From: Stigmatella aurantiaca
GTDB lineage: Bacteria > Myxococcota > Myxococcia > Myxococcales > Myxococcaceae
Reading direction: 5' to 3'
DNA: 64,000 nucleotides
NCBI RefSeq assembly: GCF_900109545.1
Contig: NZ_FOAP01000001.1
Location: 620,001-684,000 of the forward strand
Below are positions 39,897 to 49,261 of this stretch, piece after piece. The translations under genes were made by a program, and so were the position numbers. Position 1 is the first letter of the stretch. Each line of letters begins with the position of its first letter. The notes under the pieces are model-generated. The model saw nothing but the letters and a program-made list of their open reading frames with translations, did not search any database and was not told the DNA's origin.

Positions 39897-40859
39897 ATGC
39901 GGCGCCCCCCCCTCAGCAACGACTTCTCCTGGTCCAAGAGCCGCCACGAGAAGTTCAACGAATGCCTGCGCTTGTACTACTTCCACTACTACCGCTCCTG
40001 GGGCGGGTGGGAGGCGGACGCGCCCCAGGACATCCGCGAGCTGTACGTGCTCAAGAAGCTGAGCAACCGCTACACGTGGGCGGGCAGCGTGGTGCACGAG
40101 TCCCTCAAGGATGCGCTGCTGGACTGGCGCGCCGGGCGGCCGGTGGAGCCTCAGGCGGTGGAGGCCCGGACGCACCGGCTGATGCAGGACGACTTCCGCC
40201 ACTCCAGCAAGAAGGCCTACTGGACGCAGAAGTACCGCAAGCCCTTCACCGGCCTGGTGGAGCACGAGTACGCGGAGGCCATCCCCAGCGAGACGTGGAA
40301 GCAGAACTGGGAGACGGTGCGCGCGGCGCTGGCCTGGTTCTTCGCCTCCCGGTGGCCCATCCTGGCGCGCGCGCTCAAGCCGGCGCAGTGGCTGGAGGTG
40401 GACGCGGGCGCTGACTTCTCCAGCTTCTCCCTGGAGGGGGTGAAGGTGTTCGCCATCCCCGACTTCGCCTACGTGGACGAGGACGGCCGGCCCGTGGTGG
40501 TGGACTGGAAGACGGGCAAGGTGCGCGAGGGGTATGACGACCAGGTGCTGGGCTATGCGCTCTACCTCTCCCAGCGCTACAAGTTCCCCGTGGAGAAGGT
40601 GCGCGCCTCGCTGGTGTACCTGAACGAGGGGCTGGAGCAGGAAGTCCAGGTGGACCCGTCGGCCGTCGACGCCTTCAAGGAGCGCTTCCTCCAGAGCGTC
40701 GCGGGCATGCGGGCCCTGCTGAAGGAGCCCGCGCACAACACGCCCCGGGAGGCCGAGGCGTTCCCGATGACGGAGAACCTGGCGGTGTGCGTGCGCTGTG
40801 CCTTCCGGCGGGCCTGCCAGCGCGAGGACCTGGCGGCGGCGCCGCCCCGGGTGGCCTGA
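39897..40859 (+). CDS. PD-(D/E)XK nuclease, RecB/Cas4-like with four cysteines
   Basis: This 320-residue protein is a PDDEXK_1-type nuclease. D189 is in AIPDFAYV and D203-W-K205 in VVVDWKTGK, followed by the conserved Y-x2-Q-x3-YALYL region. Cys23 (NECLRLYYFH) pairs with a C-terminal cluster C298-x2-C301-x5-C307. This is the arrangement that binds an Fe-S cluster in AddB and Cas4. It has no helicase domain. I chose the ATG at 39897; an in-frame ATG lies 12 bp upstream. It is divergent from the AAA ATPase and converges on tcdA. Confidence 0.88.
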   Translation: MRRPPLSNDFSWSKSRHEKFNECLRLYYFHYYRSWGGWEADAPQDIRELYVLKKLSNRYTWAGSVVHESLKDALLDWRAGRPVEPQAVEARTHRLMQDDFRHSSKKAYWTQKYRKPFTGLVEHEYAEAIPSETWKQNWETVRAALAWFFASRWPILARALKPAQWLEVDAGADFSSFSLEGVKVFAIPDFAYVDEDGRPVVVDWKTGKVREGYDDQVLGYALYLSQRYKFPVEKVRASLVYLNEGLEQEVQVDPSAVDAFKERFLQSVAGMRALLKEPAHNTPREAEAFPMTENLAVCVRCAFRRACQREDLAAAPPRVA

Positions 40860-40870
40860 GCGCGGGGCGC

Positions 40871-41752
40871 TTAGCGGGCGGAGGCCAGCCGGCGCACCAC
40901 CACTCCCGCGGCATTCATGCCGAAGGCGGAGGTGACGAAGACGGCGCTGCCGTCAATCTGGGTCCGGTGGTCGCAGGTGTGGAAGTCGTTGTCCTGCGGG
41001 CAGACGCACAGGAAGCCATCGGTGGCGTCGTCATACCGGAGGGCCACCGGCTGGCGGCGCACCTCGATGGAGTAGACGGCGGTGATGCCCGTGTGCCGGT
41101 CCGTCTCCACCCCGTGCTTGCGCTTGAGGAGCTTGCGGATGTCCTTGGCGAACGGGTCCATGTGGGTCTCGCACAGGTCCTCCACGCGGATGGCCGTGGG
41201 GTCCAACCGGCCTGCGGCGCCCATGGAGCTGACCACGGGGATGCCCAGGGTGACGCAGCGGTGGAGCAGGTGCAGCTTGGCCTTCACGTTGTCGATGGCG
41301 TCCACCACGAAGTCGTAGCGCCCCGGGGGCAGCATCTGCTCGGCGGTCTCCGCGCGGTAGAAGTCGCGCACCGCCTCCACCTGGACGTCCGGGTTGATGT
41401 CCCGGCAGCGCTGCACCATCAGCTCCGCCTTGGACTTGCCCACGCCCTTCACCGTCGCGTGGAGCTGGCGGTTGGTGTTGGTGACGCACACGTCGTCATG
41501 GTCCACCAGCGTGAGGTGGCCGATGCCGCTGCGCACCAGCCCCTCCACCGCGTAGCTGCCCACGCCGCCCACCCCTAAGACGACCACCCGTGCCGCGGCC
41601 AGCCGCTCCATCGCCGGGTCGCCCAGCAGGCGTCCCGTCCGGTCGAACCGGCGGGAGAGCTTGAAGGGGCGGGCCAGGGGGGACGCGGGCGCCTCCGAGG
41701 GCAGGGCCGGAGACGGGGCAGGGGCGGGGGTGACGGTGGGCTGCGTGCTCAT
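40871..41752 (-). CDS. tcdA: tRNA threonylcarbamoyladenosine dehydratase TcdA (CsdL)
   Basis: This ThiF/E1-like protein of 293 residues has an ATP-binding glycine loop VVLGVGGVGSYAVEGLVRSG, then GHLTLVDHDDVCVTNTNRQ and VVDAIDNVKAKLHL. This matches TcdA, which cyclises t6A to ct6A in tRNAs for ANN codons. The N-terminal 30 residues are Pro/Ala-rich and longer than in E. coli TcdA. The C-terminus has AFGMNAAGVVVRRL, a typical last helix. It follows tatD by 28 bp on the same strand. Confidence 0.93.
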   Translation of the reverse strand: MSTQPTVTPAPAPSPALPSEAPASPLARPFKLSRRFDRTGRLLGDPAMERLAAARVVVLGVGGVGSYAVEGLVRSGIGHLTLVDHDDVCVTNTNRQLHATVKGVGKSKAELMVQRCRDINPDVQVEAVRDFYRAETAEQMLPPGRYDFVVDAIDNVKAKLHLLHRCVTLGIPVVSSMGAAGRLDPTAIRVEDLCETHMDPFAKDIRKLLKRKHGVETDRHTGITAVYSIEVRRQPVALRYDDATDGFLCVCPQDNDFHTCDHRTQIDGSAVFVTSAFGMNAAGVVVRRLASAR

Positions 41753-41780
41753 GGAACTCCTCTATAGCGCGACCGCCCGC

Positions 41781-42578
41781 CTACCGCGAAGCCGGGGGAA
41801 ATGCTTCCCGGAAGAGCTTGCGGGCATTGAGGGCCGTCCGCTCGGCGAGCACTTCGGCGGGCTCTCCCAGCACGCGGGCCATCCCCTCGATGATGCGGGG
41901 CAGGTAGCCCGGCTCCGAGCGCTGCCCCCGGTGCGGGGTGGGGGCCTGGTCCGGCGAGTCCGTCTCCGCGACGAGCCGCTCCGGGGGGATGACGCGCAGG
42001 GCATCCAGCGGCTTTCGCGCCTCGGCCCAGGTGACGGGGCCCGCGAAGGAGAAGTGGCATCCCTTCTGGATGTAGAAGCGCGCCAGCTCCGCGCCCCCGC
42101 TGTAGCTGTGCATGAGCACCCCGGCCTCGGGGAAGGGCTCCTCCTTGAGGAAGGCGATGAGGGCCGGGTGCGCCCGGTGGCAGTGCATCAGCACGGGCAG
42201 CCCATGCTTGCGCGCCAGGGCCATGTGCCCGCGCAGCACCGCGAGCTGCCGCTCCATTGGCGCGCCCGGAAGGGACGGGCCGTCGAGCCCGCACTCTCCC
42301 ACGGCCACGGCGCCGCCCCGGGCGAGCAAGGCATCCAGGCGCTCCAGGTGCTCCGCGTCCTGGTGGGCGGGCAACTCCGGGAGCAGCTGCGGGTGGATGC
42401 CCAGCCCCACCTGGATGCGCGGCTCCTGGCGGGGCAGCTCCAGCAGGGGCTCCCACGTGTCCGGGCCCACCGCGGGAATCACGATGCCCTGGAGGCCCGC
42501 GGCCCAGGCGCGCGTGAGGACCTCGGAGCGGTCGGGCTCGAACCGCGAGGCGTCGAGATGGCAGTGGGTGTCGATCAT
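41781..42578 (-). CDS. tatD: TatD family metal-dependent hydrolase
   Basis: This 265-residue protein is a TatD amidohydrolase-fold nuclease. It has MIDTHCHLD at the N-terminus, GLGIHPQ, VAVGECGLD, LMHCHRAHPAL, LMHSYSGGAELA and VAETDSPDQAP, giving all the metal-binding His, Glu and Asp residues. TatD enzymes degrade DNA 3' to 5' and participate in DNA repair and quality control. It is the first gene of a two-gene minus-strand unit with tcdA. The ATG at 42578 puts the first metal motif at residues 2-8, normal for the family. Confidence 0.94.
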   Translation of the reverse strand: MIDTHCHLDASRFEPDRSEVLTRAWAAGLQGIVIPAVGPDTWEPLLELPRQEPRIQVGLGIHPQLLPELPAHQDAEHLERLDALLARGGAVAVGECGLDGPSLPGAPMERQLAVLRGHMALARKHGLPVLMHCHRAHPALIAFLKEEPFPEAGVLMHSYSGGAELARFYIQKGCHFSFAGPVTWAEARKPLDALRVIPPERLVAETDSPDQAPTPHRGQRSEPGYLPRIIEGMARVLGEPAEVLAERTALNARKLFREAFPPASR

Positions 42579-42706
42579 CGGAAACGAGGCACGGGGGGCC
42601 GTTCAATGAGGAACAGGGAAGACGTTGGGAACGCATCAGCGCGCGGTCAACGTCCCCGCGCCCGGAAACCCCCACGCTATACGCCCCCTTTGGTTTCAGG
42701 AGGGTC

Positions 42707-44194
42707 ATGATGAAACGCGCGCGGATGAGTTTGCTGTGCAGTGCACTTCTGGTGGCACTGACGGGGTGTGGGGACGAGTGCAAGGAGCCATCCGACTGCA
42801 CCGACGACAAGGGCAGTCCTGCGGAGGGCAAGCGCTGGGTCTGCGAGAGCAACGAGTGCGTCGAGCGGGATGAGACCGGGCCGGCGCCCGGACCGGGCGA
42901 CGGCGGCACGGACGGAGGCCCCACGGATGGAGGCCCCACGGATGGCGGGGACCCCACGGATGGTGGCGACCCCGGTCCCGGGGATGGAGGCACCCCGGAT
43001 GGCGGCGGCATGACGGTCGGCAAGGGTGGGGCGTGCACCACGTCCATGGAGTGCATGGCGGGCCTTCGCTGCGAGGGCACCGCGGGTGCCCAGACGTGCC
43101 AGGCCCTGCACGTGGCGGTGACCAGCGCGGGCACGGCGGTCACCACCCAGGTGACGGCGGTGCGCCATGACGACACCACCACGGCGCCCGCCGTGCTGAG
43201 CGAGGCCGCGGCGGAGCCCAGCCGGTACCCCCGATGGAATGCGAACGGCTCGGCCGTCGCGTTCGTGGAAGGGGCCGAGGGCGTGGGCACCTCGCGCCTC
43301 GTGTCCCGCGCGCTTCCGCTCACCGCGGGGCAGACCACCGTGCTGACGGAGGGCACGGCGGTGGGGACCGAGGACTTCCCGCAGCTGGAGTGGTGGCCGT
43401 CCACCAGCCTCGTGTGGACGAAGCGGGCCGGGGCGAGCTCCTCGGGCCTCTGGACGGTTCCGGGCGCGGGCGGCACCGCCACGGAGCTGACGGGCAACGG
43501 CGTGTTCCCGTCCTGGGCGCGCAATGGCACGAGCCTCGCGTACAGCACGCGCGCGGATGGGTTGTTGACGCTGGCGGCGGCGGGACAGCTCGGGGTGCAG
43601 ATTACCGGGGGCGCGGGCGGCGAGCAGCCGCTCTACAACCAGGCCAATGACTGGGTGCTCTACTCCAAGGAGAACGGCATGGACGCCGCGCTCGGCCCCC
43701 TCTACGAAATCTTTACGATCTCTCCCACGGGCGGCACCATCCACCCCATCGCCAACAAGACCTCGGAGCCGACCAGCGGTGGCTCGGTGGACTCGTTCAT
43801 CGCCAACCCCACCTGGGCGCCGGATGGCACCTGGGTGGCGTACGTGCGCACCTACTTCTCCAAGCCTTCGGATGGCAGCGCCTCCGCCCTGTGTGGCTCG
43901 GCGGCCGCCACGCAGTGCCCGGGCCGGGATGCGAACGTCGTCTTCCTGCAGAAGATCAACCCGGAGACGGGCGCGGCGGACGGCACCGCGGTGCAGCTCG
44001 TGACCGGTGGCACGCTCCCCTCGTTCTCGCCGGACGGCCGGTTCATCGCCTACGTCCGGGCCAGGCGCCTGCAGATCCAGCAGCTCAACCCCGCGGACGG
44101 TACCGCCGTGGGCGCCGTCGTCTCGCACACGCTGGGCACGGACGTGCAGACCAACCGCGGTGACGACAACCGCCCGCGCTGGCAGCCGCGCTAG
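42707..44194 (+). CDS. TolB-like beta-propeller lipoprotein
   Basis: This protein of 495 residues has a lipobox LTGC (Cys21), a Cys-containing head (CKEPSDC), and a disordered Asp/Gly/Pro-rich linker (about 58-100; repeated DGG-PTDGG units). A second small Cys motif (CTTSMECMAGLRC) follows. Residues about 135-495 carry repeated propeller motifs such as YPRWNANGSAVAF, FPSWARNGTSLAY, NPTWAPDGTWVAY and PSFSPDGRFIAY, as in TolB/WD40-like PD40 repeats. It should bind partners at the outer membrane. CAGGAGGG precedes the ATG. A strong terminator follows. Confidence 0.9.
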   Translation: MMKRARMSLLCSALLVALTGCGDECKEPSDCTDDKGSPAEGKRWVCESNECVERDETGPAPGPGDGGTDGGPTDGGPTDGGDPTDGGDPGPGDGGTPDGGGMTVGKGGACTTSMECMAGLRCEGTAGAQTCQALHVAVTSAGTAVTTQVTAVRHDDTTTAPAVLSEAAAEPSRYPRWNANGSAVAFVEGAEGVGTSRLVSRALPLTAGQTTVLTEGTAVGTEDFPQLEWWPSTSLVWTKRAGASSSGLWTVPGAGGTATELTGNGVFPSWARNGTSLAYSTRADGLLTLAAAGQLGVQITGGAGGEQPLYNQANDWVLYSKENGMDAALGPLYEIFTISPTGGTIHPIANKTSEPTSGGSVDSFIANPTWAPDGTWVAYVRTYFSKPSDGSASALCGSAAATQCPGRDANVVFLQKINPETGAADGTAVQLVTGGTLPSFSPDGRFIAYVRARRLQIQQLNPADGTAVGAVVSHTLGTDVQTNRGDDNRPRWQPR

Positions 44195-44225
44195 GCCCAC
44201 GTCCCGGCGCTGAAGGAAGCACCTT

Positions 44226-44260
44226 GGGCCCGCGTTCCCTTCATCGGGGGACGCGGGCCC
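44226..44260 (+). terminator. Intrinsic terminator-like hairpin
   Basis: GGGCCCGCGTTCCC (44226-44239) pairs with GGGGACGCGGGCCC (44247-44260) over a 7-nt loop with one G-T wobble, followed by TCTTGT. It sits 32 bp past the stop of the TolB-like gene. The stem is long and GC-rich although the T-run is weak. Confidence 0.7.
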
Positions 44261-44364
44261 TCTTGTGCCTACCTCCCCCAGGGCCGGGGCTTGTCAGGCG
44301 ATCCGGATCCGCGTAGGAGGGCGCCCGCTGCGGCTTGGAGCCGCGCGCCTCCCGGAGGACACGG

Positions 44365-44613
44365 ATGAAGCTTCTGCCCTCGCTCTGCTTGCTGGCTTTC
44401 GTGGGGTGTGCCACCGCCCCGGCGCCGAAGACCCTGCGGCTCTCGGAGAACGGTGGGGCACACGCGCACGGCCCCGGACAGGACGTGGAGCCGGTGCGTG
44501 TGGAGACGCGTGCGGGGACCTTTCTGGTCAACCCGTTGCACGCGGAAGACTTCGCGAAGGCGCTGGCCGGGGAGCCGACCCCGACGCGCTTCTACGCGGG
44601 TACGGACCTGTAA
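44365..44613 (+). CDS. Small lipoprotein
   Basis: This 82-residue protein starts at the ATG at 44365, with GGAGGA upstream. It has a short lipoprotein signal ending AFVGC (Cys15). The mature part is about 67 residues with a VRVETRAGTFLVNPLHAEDF strand-helix stretch and no Cys. No family is recognised. It is too small for an enzyme and may be an outer-membrane accessory. It lies between the terminator at 44226-44260 and a convergent small basic protein gene. Confidence 0.7.
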   Translation: MKLLPSLCLLAFVGCATAPAPKTLRLSENGGAHAHGPGQDVEPVRVETRAGTFLVNPLHAEDFAKALAGEPTPTRFYAGTDL

Positions 44614-44628
44614 CGCCTGCTCAGGGTG

Positions 44629-44877
44629 CTACGGCACCACGACGATGCGGCGGCCCAGGGCCTTGGAGAGCTGGGGCGAGGTGACGACCTTCAGCACCTC
44701 GGCCATCTCACCGCCGGCCGTATCGAACGCCGCCGCGATCAGCTCCCCGAGCGTCAGCGGGGCCGCCTTCTTCTGGGACGGCTTCATCCGCTGGACGGAC
44801 CGCCGCAATGCCGGCATCACCCGCCGGCCCTGTCGCCTGACCGAACCACCCATCTTCGCTGTCGTCGTCTTGGCCAT
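44629..44877 (-). CDS. Small basic protein of unknown function
   Basis: This protein of about 82 residues starts at the ATG at 44877, directly after GGAGGAGCACC. The N-terminal half is rich in Lys, Arg and Gln (AKTTTAKMGGSVRRQGRRV). The C-terminal half has LTLGELIAAAFD and LSKALGRRIVVV, suggesting a small helical domain. The charge would suit nucleic-acid binding, but no motif shows this. It is monocistronic and converges on the small lipoprotein gene with a 15-bp gap. Confidence 0.6.
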   Translation of the reverse strand: MAKTTTAKMGGSVRRQGRRVMPALRRSVQRMKPSQKKAAPLTLGELIAAAFDTAGGEMAEVLKVVTSPQLSKALGRRIVVVP

Positions 44878-45163
44878 GGTGCTCCTCCCCACCCGCTGGG
44901 TGTGGTTGCTCACCGAGTGATGGCCATTTTATAAGCAAGCGGTGAGCCAAGCGCTCGTCTCAATCGCGTGAACAGGATTTCGCGGGGTTAGCGGAGGGCT
45001 TGGGGGCTGCCACCGTGGAAATTTTGCCCCAGGGGCCCTCAACCGCGTCAGGGGTGCCTCATTTGGTTCCATTTTTCGTACATCCATCACCCCGGAGTTC
45101 AACGTTCCGTTCAATGGTGGGCCGGGCGGACACGGGGCGCTTGGGGGAAAGGCGGCAGCAGCC

Positions 45164-46120
45164 ATGAACGTTCAGGTTCTCTTTCACGACCACTGTTTCG
45201 ATGGGGCCGCGAGCGCGGCGGTGTTCACCCGCTTCTACCGGGAGAAGGTGCGCGCGGATGCCACCTTCACGTACCAAGGGCTGGCGCACAAACCGGGGGC
45301 GGAGGGCATCGACCCGGCGGTCTTCACGGGGGCGGAGAACGTCATCGTCGACTTCCGCTACAGCCAGGACGCGCGGCTGACGTGGTGGTTCGACCACCAT
45401 GTCTCCGCCTTCCAGCAGCCCGGGGACGAGGCGCACTTCCAGGCGGACACGAGCGGCCGCAAGTTCCACGACGCCCACCGCAAGAGCTGCACGAAGTACC
45501 TGGCGGACGTGGCTCGGGAGCGCTTCGGCTGGGATGCCTCGCCGCTGGCGGACCTCATCCACTGGGCGGAGCTCATCGACGGGGCGCAGTTTCCGAGCCC
45601 GCAGATGGCGGTGGCGCTCGAGGAGCCCGCGCTGCGCATCATGACGGTGCTGGAGTCCGCCAAGTCCCCGGACCTGATTCCGGAGGTCATCCGGCGCATG
45701 CAGCACGAGTCCCTGGCGGACATCGCCGCCTCGCCGCTCATCGCCGAGCCGCTGGCGCCGCTGCTGGAGCGGCACATGCTGAACATGGAGCAGGTGCGGG
45801 CCAAGGCGCGCTACGAGCAGGGCGTGGTGTTCTTCGACCTGGCGGACGAGGGCGTGGACAGCCTGAACAAGTTCATCGCCTACGCGCTCTACCCCGAGGC
45901 CCGCTACACCCTGTGGGTGGGCCAGGGCCCCAAGCGGGCCAAGGTGTCGCTGGGCTCGAACCCGTGGAAGCCCGAGCTGCGGCGGCATGACCTGGCGGCC
46001 ATCGCCTCGCGCTACGGCGGGGGCGGCCACCCGGTGGTGGCCGCGGTGAGCTTCAAGCCGGGCGAGCTGGACAAGGCGCGCAGCGCCTACCGGGAGATCC
46101 TCGCCGAGCTCTCCGCCTGA
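45164..46120 (+). CDS. DHH-family phosphoesterase
   Basis: This 318-residue protein has the DHH metal motifs H8-D9-H10 with D13 (HDHCFDGAASA), a later Asp in VIVDFRYS, and D77-H78-H79 in WWFDHHVSAF. The C-terminal DHHA1-type domain closes with YGGGGHP. The family includes oligoribonuclease NrnA-type and other phosphoesterases that hydrolyse small RNAs or cyclic-dinucleotide breakdown products. The exact substrate is not known. The ATG at 45164 follows a roughly 286-bp upstream gap in which I saw no other gene. It converges on maf. Confidence 0.9.
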   Translation: MNVQVLFHDHCFDGAASAAVFTRFYREKVRADATFTYQGLAHKPGAEGIDPAVFTGAENVIVDFRYSQDARLTWWFDHHVSAFQQPGDEAHFQADTSGRKFHDAHRKSCTKYLADVARERFGWDASPLADLIHWAELIDGAQFPSPQMAVALEEPALRIMTVLESAKSPDLIPEVIRRMQHESLADIAASPLIAEPLAPLLERHMLNMEQVRAKARYEQGVVFFDLADEGVDSLNKFIAYALYPEARYTLWVGQGPKRAKVSLGSNPWKPELRRHDLAAIASRYGGGGHPVVAAVSFKPGELDKARSAYREILAELSA

Positions 46121-46126
46121 GCGCCT

Positions 46127-46711
46127 TCAGCGCGCCGTCTCGAAGAACGTGAAGCCCGCGGTGCGCAGCATCCGCACCACGGTGAGCATGGGCAGCCCCT
46201 GCACGTTGGTCCGGTCCCCGTCGAGGTGGGACAGCAGGGCCTGCCCGGCCCCCTCGATGCGGTAGCTGCCCGCGCAGCCCTGCCACTCGCCGAGCCCCAG
46301 GTAGCGCTCCAGCTCCTCGGGGGTGGCGGGATAGAAGGTGAGCCGGGACACCTCCAGGTTCTGGGCGAGGTGGCCCCCAGGGCCCAACAGACACACCCCG
46401 GTGCAGATGTCGTGGGTCCGCCCGAGCAGCTTGCCGAGTTGCTTGCGCGCGGCACCCACGTCCGGCGGCTTGGAGAGAACCTCTCCCTCCACCTCCACGA
46501 GCTGGTCGGCGCCCAGGATCCAGGCCTCGGGATGACGCGCCTGGACGGCGCGGGCCTTGCGCGCGGCGAGCTCCTGGACGGCTTCGCGGGCCGAGAGGGT
46601 GGGGGCCACGTCCTCGTCCACGCCCGGGGCTTCGGCCACGTAGGGCAGGCCCAGCCCATCCATCAGGGCCCGGCGCGCGCTGGACGTCGAGGCAAGAATC
46701 AGAGGTCTCAT
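46127..46711 (-). CDS. maf: Maf family nucleotide pyrophosphatase
   Basis: This protein of 194 residues has the Maf family start [21 protein letters not shown]. The catalytic Asp region is [12 protein letters not shown], and later [14 protein letters not shown] and [11 protein letters not shown] appear. Maf proteins hydrolyse non-canonical or modified nucleoside triphosphates. The frame runs open for a very long way upstream because of composition. The true start is the ATG at 46711, right before the first conserved strand. It converges on the DHH gene with a 6-bp gap. Confidence 0.93.
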   Translation of the reverse strand: MRPLILASTSSARRALMDGLGLPYVAEAPGVDEDVAPTLSAREAVQELAARKARAVQARHPEAWILGADQLVEVEGEVLSKPPDVGAARKQLGKLLGRTHDICTGVCLLGPGGHLAQNLEVSRLTFYPATPEELERYLGLGEWQGCAGSYRIEGAGQALLSHLDGDRTNVQGLPMLTVVRMLRTAGFTFFETAR

Positions 46712-46819
46712 GCGACGCACCCTAGACCAGGAGATGCATGCCTGCTGCGCCCTGCGGCCAGGCAGGCGGGCGGGACGTTTCTTTCCGGGCATGGGGGGGA
46801 TGCCGTAGCCTGAGGGTCC

Positions 46820-48070
46820 ATGTCGCGGCGTGGTCTGCTCGCCTTCTTCCTTCTGCTGGGTTCCTGTCAGCGCAGCTCCTCGGAGCCTGTGCTGGCTGCG
46901 CCCGTTCCCTGTACCGCCCAGGCCTCCGCTCCCGAGGCCCCGGCGGTGGCCGAGCCGTCCCCGCCCGTGGCCCCTCCGCCGCTCGCGGCGGGCCCGGAGG
47001 AGGACAGCCGCGCGCCGGTGGCCCCGCTCGCGGTCTGCCGCGCCGAGGGCATCTCCCCGCTGGAGGCCGCGCGGCGCTCCTATGACGAGGGCCACTTCGA
47101 GGCGGCCCTGTCCTGTGCGGCCCAGGCGGCCGCGCTGGAGCCCGACCTGGCCGAGGCCCATGCCGAGCGGGGGCTGGCGCTGTCCGAGCTGGGCCGCATC
47201 CCCGAGGCCCAGATGGCGTTCGCGCGCGCCCTGGCGCTCGAGCCCGGCTCGCGCGAGGCCCTGCTGGGGGCCGCGCACCTCTTCACGGTGCAGCTGCCCT
47301 CCACCCGGGAGCGGGACGAGCTGGGGCTGCTCTACTCCGAGCGGGGCCTGTCCCAGCCGGGCACGCCCCCGGACGTGGTGATCCAATTCGCGCTCCTGTC
47401 GGCCATGGCCTTCAATGACCTGGGACACGCGGGGGATGCGCTGGAGCGCGCGGCCATCGTGCTCGCGCGGGAGCCCGGCAACCACGAGGCCCTGTTCGAG
47501 CGGGCGCTGGCCCTCTTCGAGCTGTGCCGCTTCGCCGAGGCGAAGGCCGCCTTCACCGCGCTCCTGAAGTTCCCCGGCCGGGAGGCCCACGCGCACCAGC
47601 GCCTCGGGCTGCTGCTGGAGCGCGAGGGCAAGTGGGCCCAGGCGCAGGCCCACTTCGACAAGGCCCGGGCGCTGGCCCCCGAGGACTTCCCCCCGCCGCC
47701 CTTGCCCACCCCCGAGGAGTTCCGCGCGGCGGTGGCCCGGGCCGTGGAGGCGCTCCCCGAGGACATGCGCAAGGACCTGGAGGGCATCCCCGTCACGGCG
47801 GAGGAGATCCCCGTGGATGCGGACCTGATGTCCGGCGAGCCGCCGCTGTCGCCCTCGATTCTGGGGCTCTTCCGGGGCCCACCGCTCGGCGAGCCGTGCG
47901 ATGGCTCGGAGAGCCCGTGCCGCTCGGTGGCGCTCTACCGCCGCAACCTCGCGCGCGTGGCGTCCAGCCATGCGGAGCTGCTGGAACAGATCCAGGTGAC
48001 GTTGCTGCACGAGGTAGGGCATCTTCGCGGCGAGGATGACGAAGAGCTGGCCGCCCGCGGCCTGGAGTGA
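46820..48070 (+). CDS. TPR lipoprotein with C-terminal zincin-like metallopeptidase motif
   Basis: This 416-residue protein has a lipobox LLGSC (Cys16). Residues about 70-290 contain four to six TPR-like repeats ([46 protein letters not shown]). The C-terminus (about 295-416) resembles the Zincin_1 family, with the zinc motif H-E-V-G-H in [19 protein letters not shown] plus zincin in one lipoprotein suggests a protease or scaffold acting at the outer membrane. Its stop at 48068-48070 directly precedes the RlmI-like gene start, so the two are co-translated. Confidence 0.85.
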   Translation: MSRRGLLAFFLLLGSCQRSSSEPVLAAPVPCTAQASAPEAPAVAEPSPPVAPPPLAAGPEEDSRAPVAPLAVCRAEGISPLEAARRSYDEGHFEAALSCAAQAAALEPDLAEAHAERGLALSELGRIPEAQMAFARALALEPGSREALLGAAHLFTVQLPSTRERDELGLLYSERGLSQPGTPPDVVIQFALLSAMAFNDLGHAGDALERAAIVLAREPGNHEALFERALALFELCRFAEAKAAFTALLKFPGREAHAHQRLGLLLEREGKWAQAQAHFDKARALAPEDFPPPPLPTPEEFRAAVARAVEALPEDMRKDLEGIPVTAEEIPVDADLMSGEPPLSPSILGLFRGPPLGEPCDGSESPCRSVALYRRNLARVASSHAELLEQIQVTLLHEVGHLRGEDDEELAARGLE

Positions 48071-48073
48071 GTG

Positions 48074-49258
48074 ATGGCCGCGCGAAACCTTCCCGTTGCA
48101 CGAGTGAGCCTCAAGGGCGCCAAGAGCCTGCGCCGGGGCACCCCCTGGCTCTACCGCACCGAGCTGGTCGAACCGCCCGAAGGCGAGGGGCGGGGGCGGG
48201 TGGTGGCCGTGGTGGACCCCCAGGGCAACCCCATTGGCCAGGCCTTCTACGCGCAGCGCTCGCCGCTGGCCTTGCGGCTGCTCACGCGCCGCCCCGCCAC
48301 GGAGGAGCCCACGGACGAGGCCTTCTTCCGCCGCCGCTTGGAGGCGGCCCTGGCCCGCCGCGCGTCCCTGAAGCACCGGGATGGCCTGCGGCTGGTGCAT
48401 GGCGAGGCAGACCTGCTGCCGGGCCTCTTCGTGGACCGCTACGGCGCGGGCCTGACGCTCCAGACGCTCTCCGAGGGCATGGACGCCCGGAAGGAGTGGA
48501 TCGCCCGGGTGCTGGTGGAGCTGACCGGGGCCACCCACGTGGTGTGCCGGGACGATGCCTCGGGCCGTGACTTCGAGGGGCTCGCGCGCCAGGTGGTGCT
48601 GCTGCAAGGCACGGGCGAGGCGCGCTTCACCTACCACGAGGGCGAGAACCGCTTCGAGGTGGACCTCCTGGGGGACATGAAGACCGGGGCCTTCCTGGAC
48701 CAGGTGGACAACCACCTGCGCGCGGGGGAGCTCGCCCGGGGCGAGGCGTTGGATCTCTTCAGCTACCACGGGGGCTTCGCGCTCGCGCTGAGCCGCACGT
48801 GTGACTCGGTGCTCGCGGTGGAGCAGGACCCGAAGGCCTCGGAGCGCATCCAGGCCAACGCCGCGCGCAATGGCCGCAAGAACGTCACGGTGGAGAACGC
48901 CAACGCCTTCGACGTGCTGCGGCGCTTCGCGGAGACGGGCCGCCGCTTCGACACGGTGGTGTTGGATCCGCCGGGCCTGGCCAAGCGCCGCGAGGGGCTG
49001 GCCACCGCGCTGCGCGCCTACCACGAGCTGAACCTGCGCGCCCTCAAGTGCCTGAAGCCCGAGGGGGTGCTCGTCACCTGCTCGTGCTCGGGGAAGCTGG
49101 ACCGCGAGGGCTTCGAGCGGATGGTCTTCTCGGCCGCCGAGGATGCCCGGCGGCCGGTGCAGATCCTCGAGCGGCGCGGGGCGGGGTTGGACCATCCGGT
49201 GCTCGCCAACCTGCCGGAGACCGAGTACCTCAAGGCGCTCTACGTCCGGGCCCTGTAA
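48074..49258 (+). CDS. rlmI: RlmI-like 23S rRNA (cytosine) methyltransferase
   Basis: This 394-residue protein has an N-terminal PUA-like domain ([14 protein letters not shown], about 15-85). A SAM methyltransferase domain follows: [42 protein letters not shown] and a TCSCSGKL motif. The layout matches RlmI, which makes m5C1962 in 23S rRNA. It starts right after the TPR-zincin stop; ATG 48074 is preferred over GTG 48071. It converges on the MFS gene with a 3-bp gap. The pairing with an envelope lipoprotein is unusual and may only reflect gene packing. Confidence 0.9.
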   Translation: MAARNLPVARVSLKGAKSLRRGTPWLYRTELVEPPEGEGRGRVVAVVDPQGNPIGQAFYAQRSPLALRLLTRRPATEEPTDEAFFRRRLEAALARRASLKHRDGLRLVHGEADLLPGLFVDRYGAGLTLQTLSEGMDARKEWIARVLVELTGATHVVCRDDASGRDFEGLARQVVLLQGTGEARFTYHEGENRFEVDLLGDMKTGAFLDQVDNHLRAGELARGEALDLFSYHGGFALALSRTCDSVLAVEQDPKASERIQANAARNGRKNVTVENANAFDVLRRFAETGRRFDTVVLDPPGLAKRREGLATALRAYHELNLRALKCLKPEGVLVTCSCSGKLDREGFERMVFSAAEDARRPVQILERRGAGLDHPVLANLPETEYLKALYVRAL

Positions 49259-49261
49259 GCC

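Noticed and set aside
46712-49195. Long minus-strand frame upstream of maf, opposite the TPR-zincin and RlmI-like genes.
   Set aside because: It is a composition artefact continuing the maf frame; the real maf start at 46711 has the conserved N-terminus and the opposite strand has supported genes.
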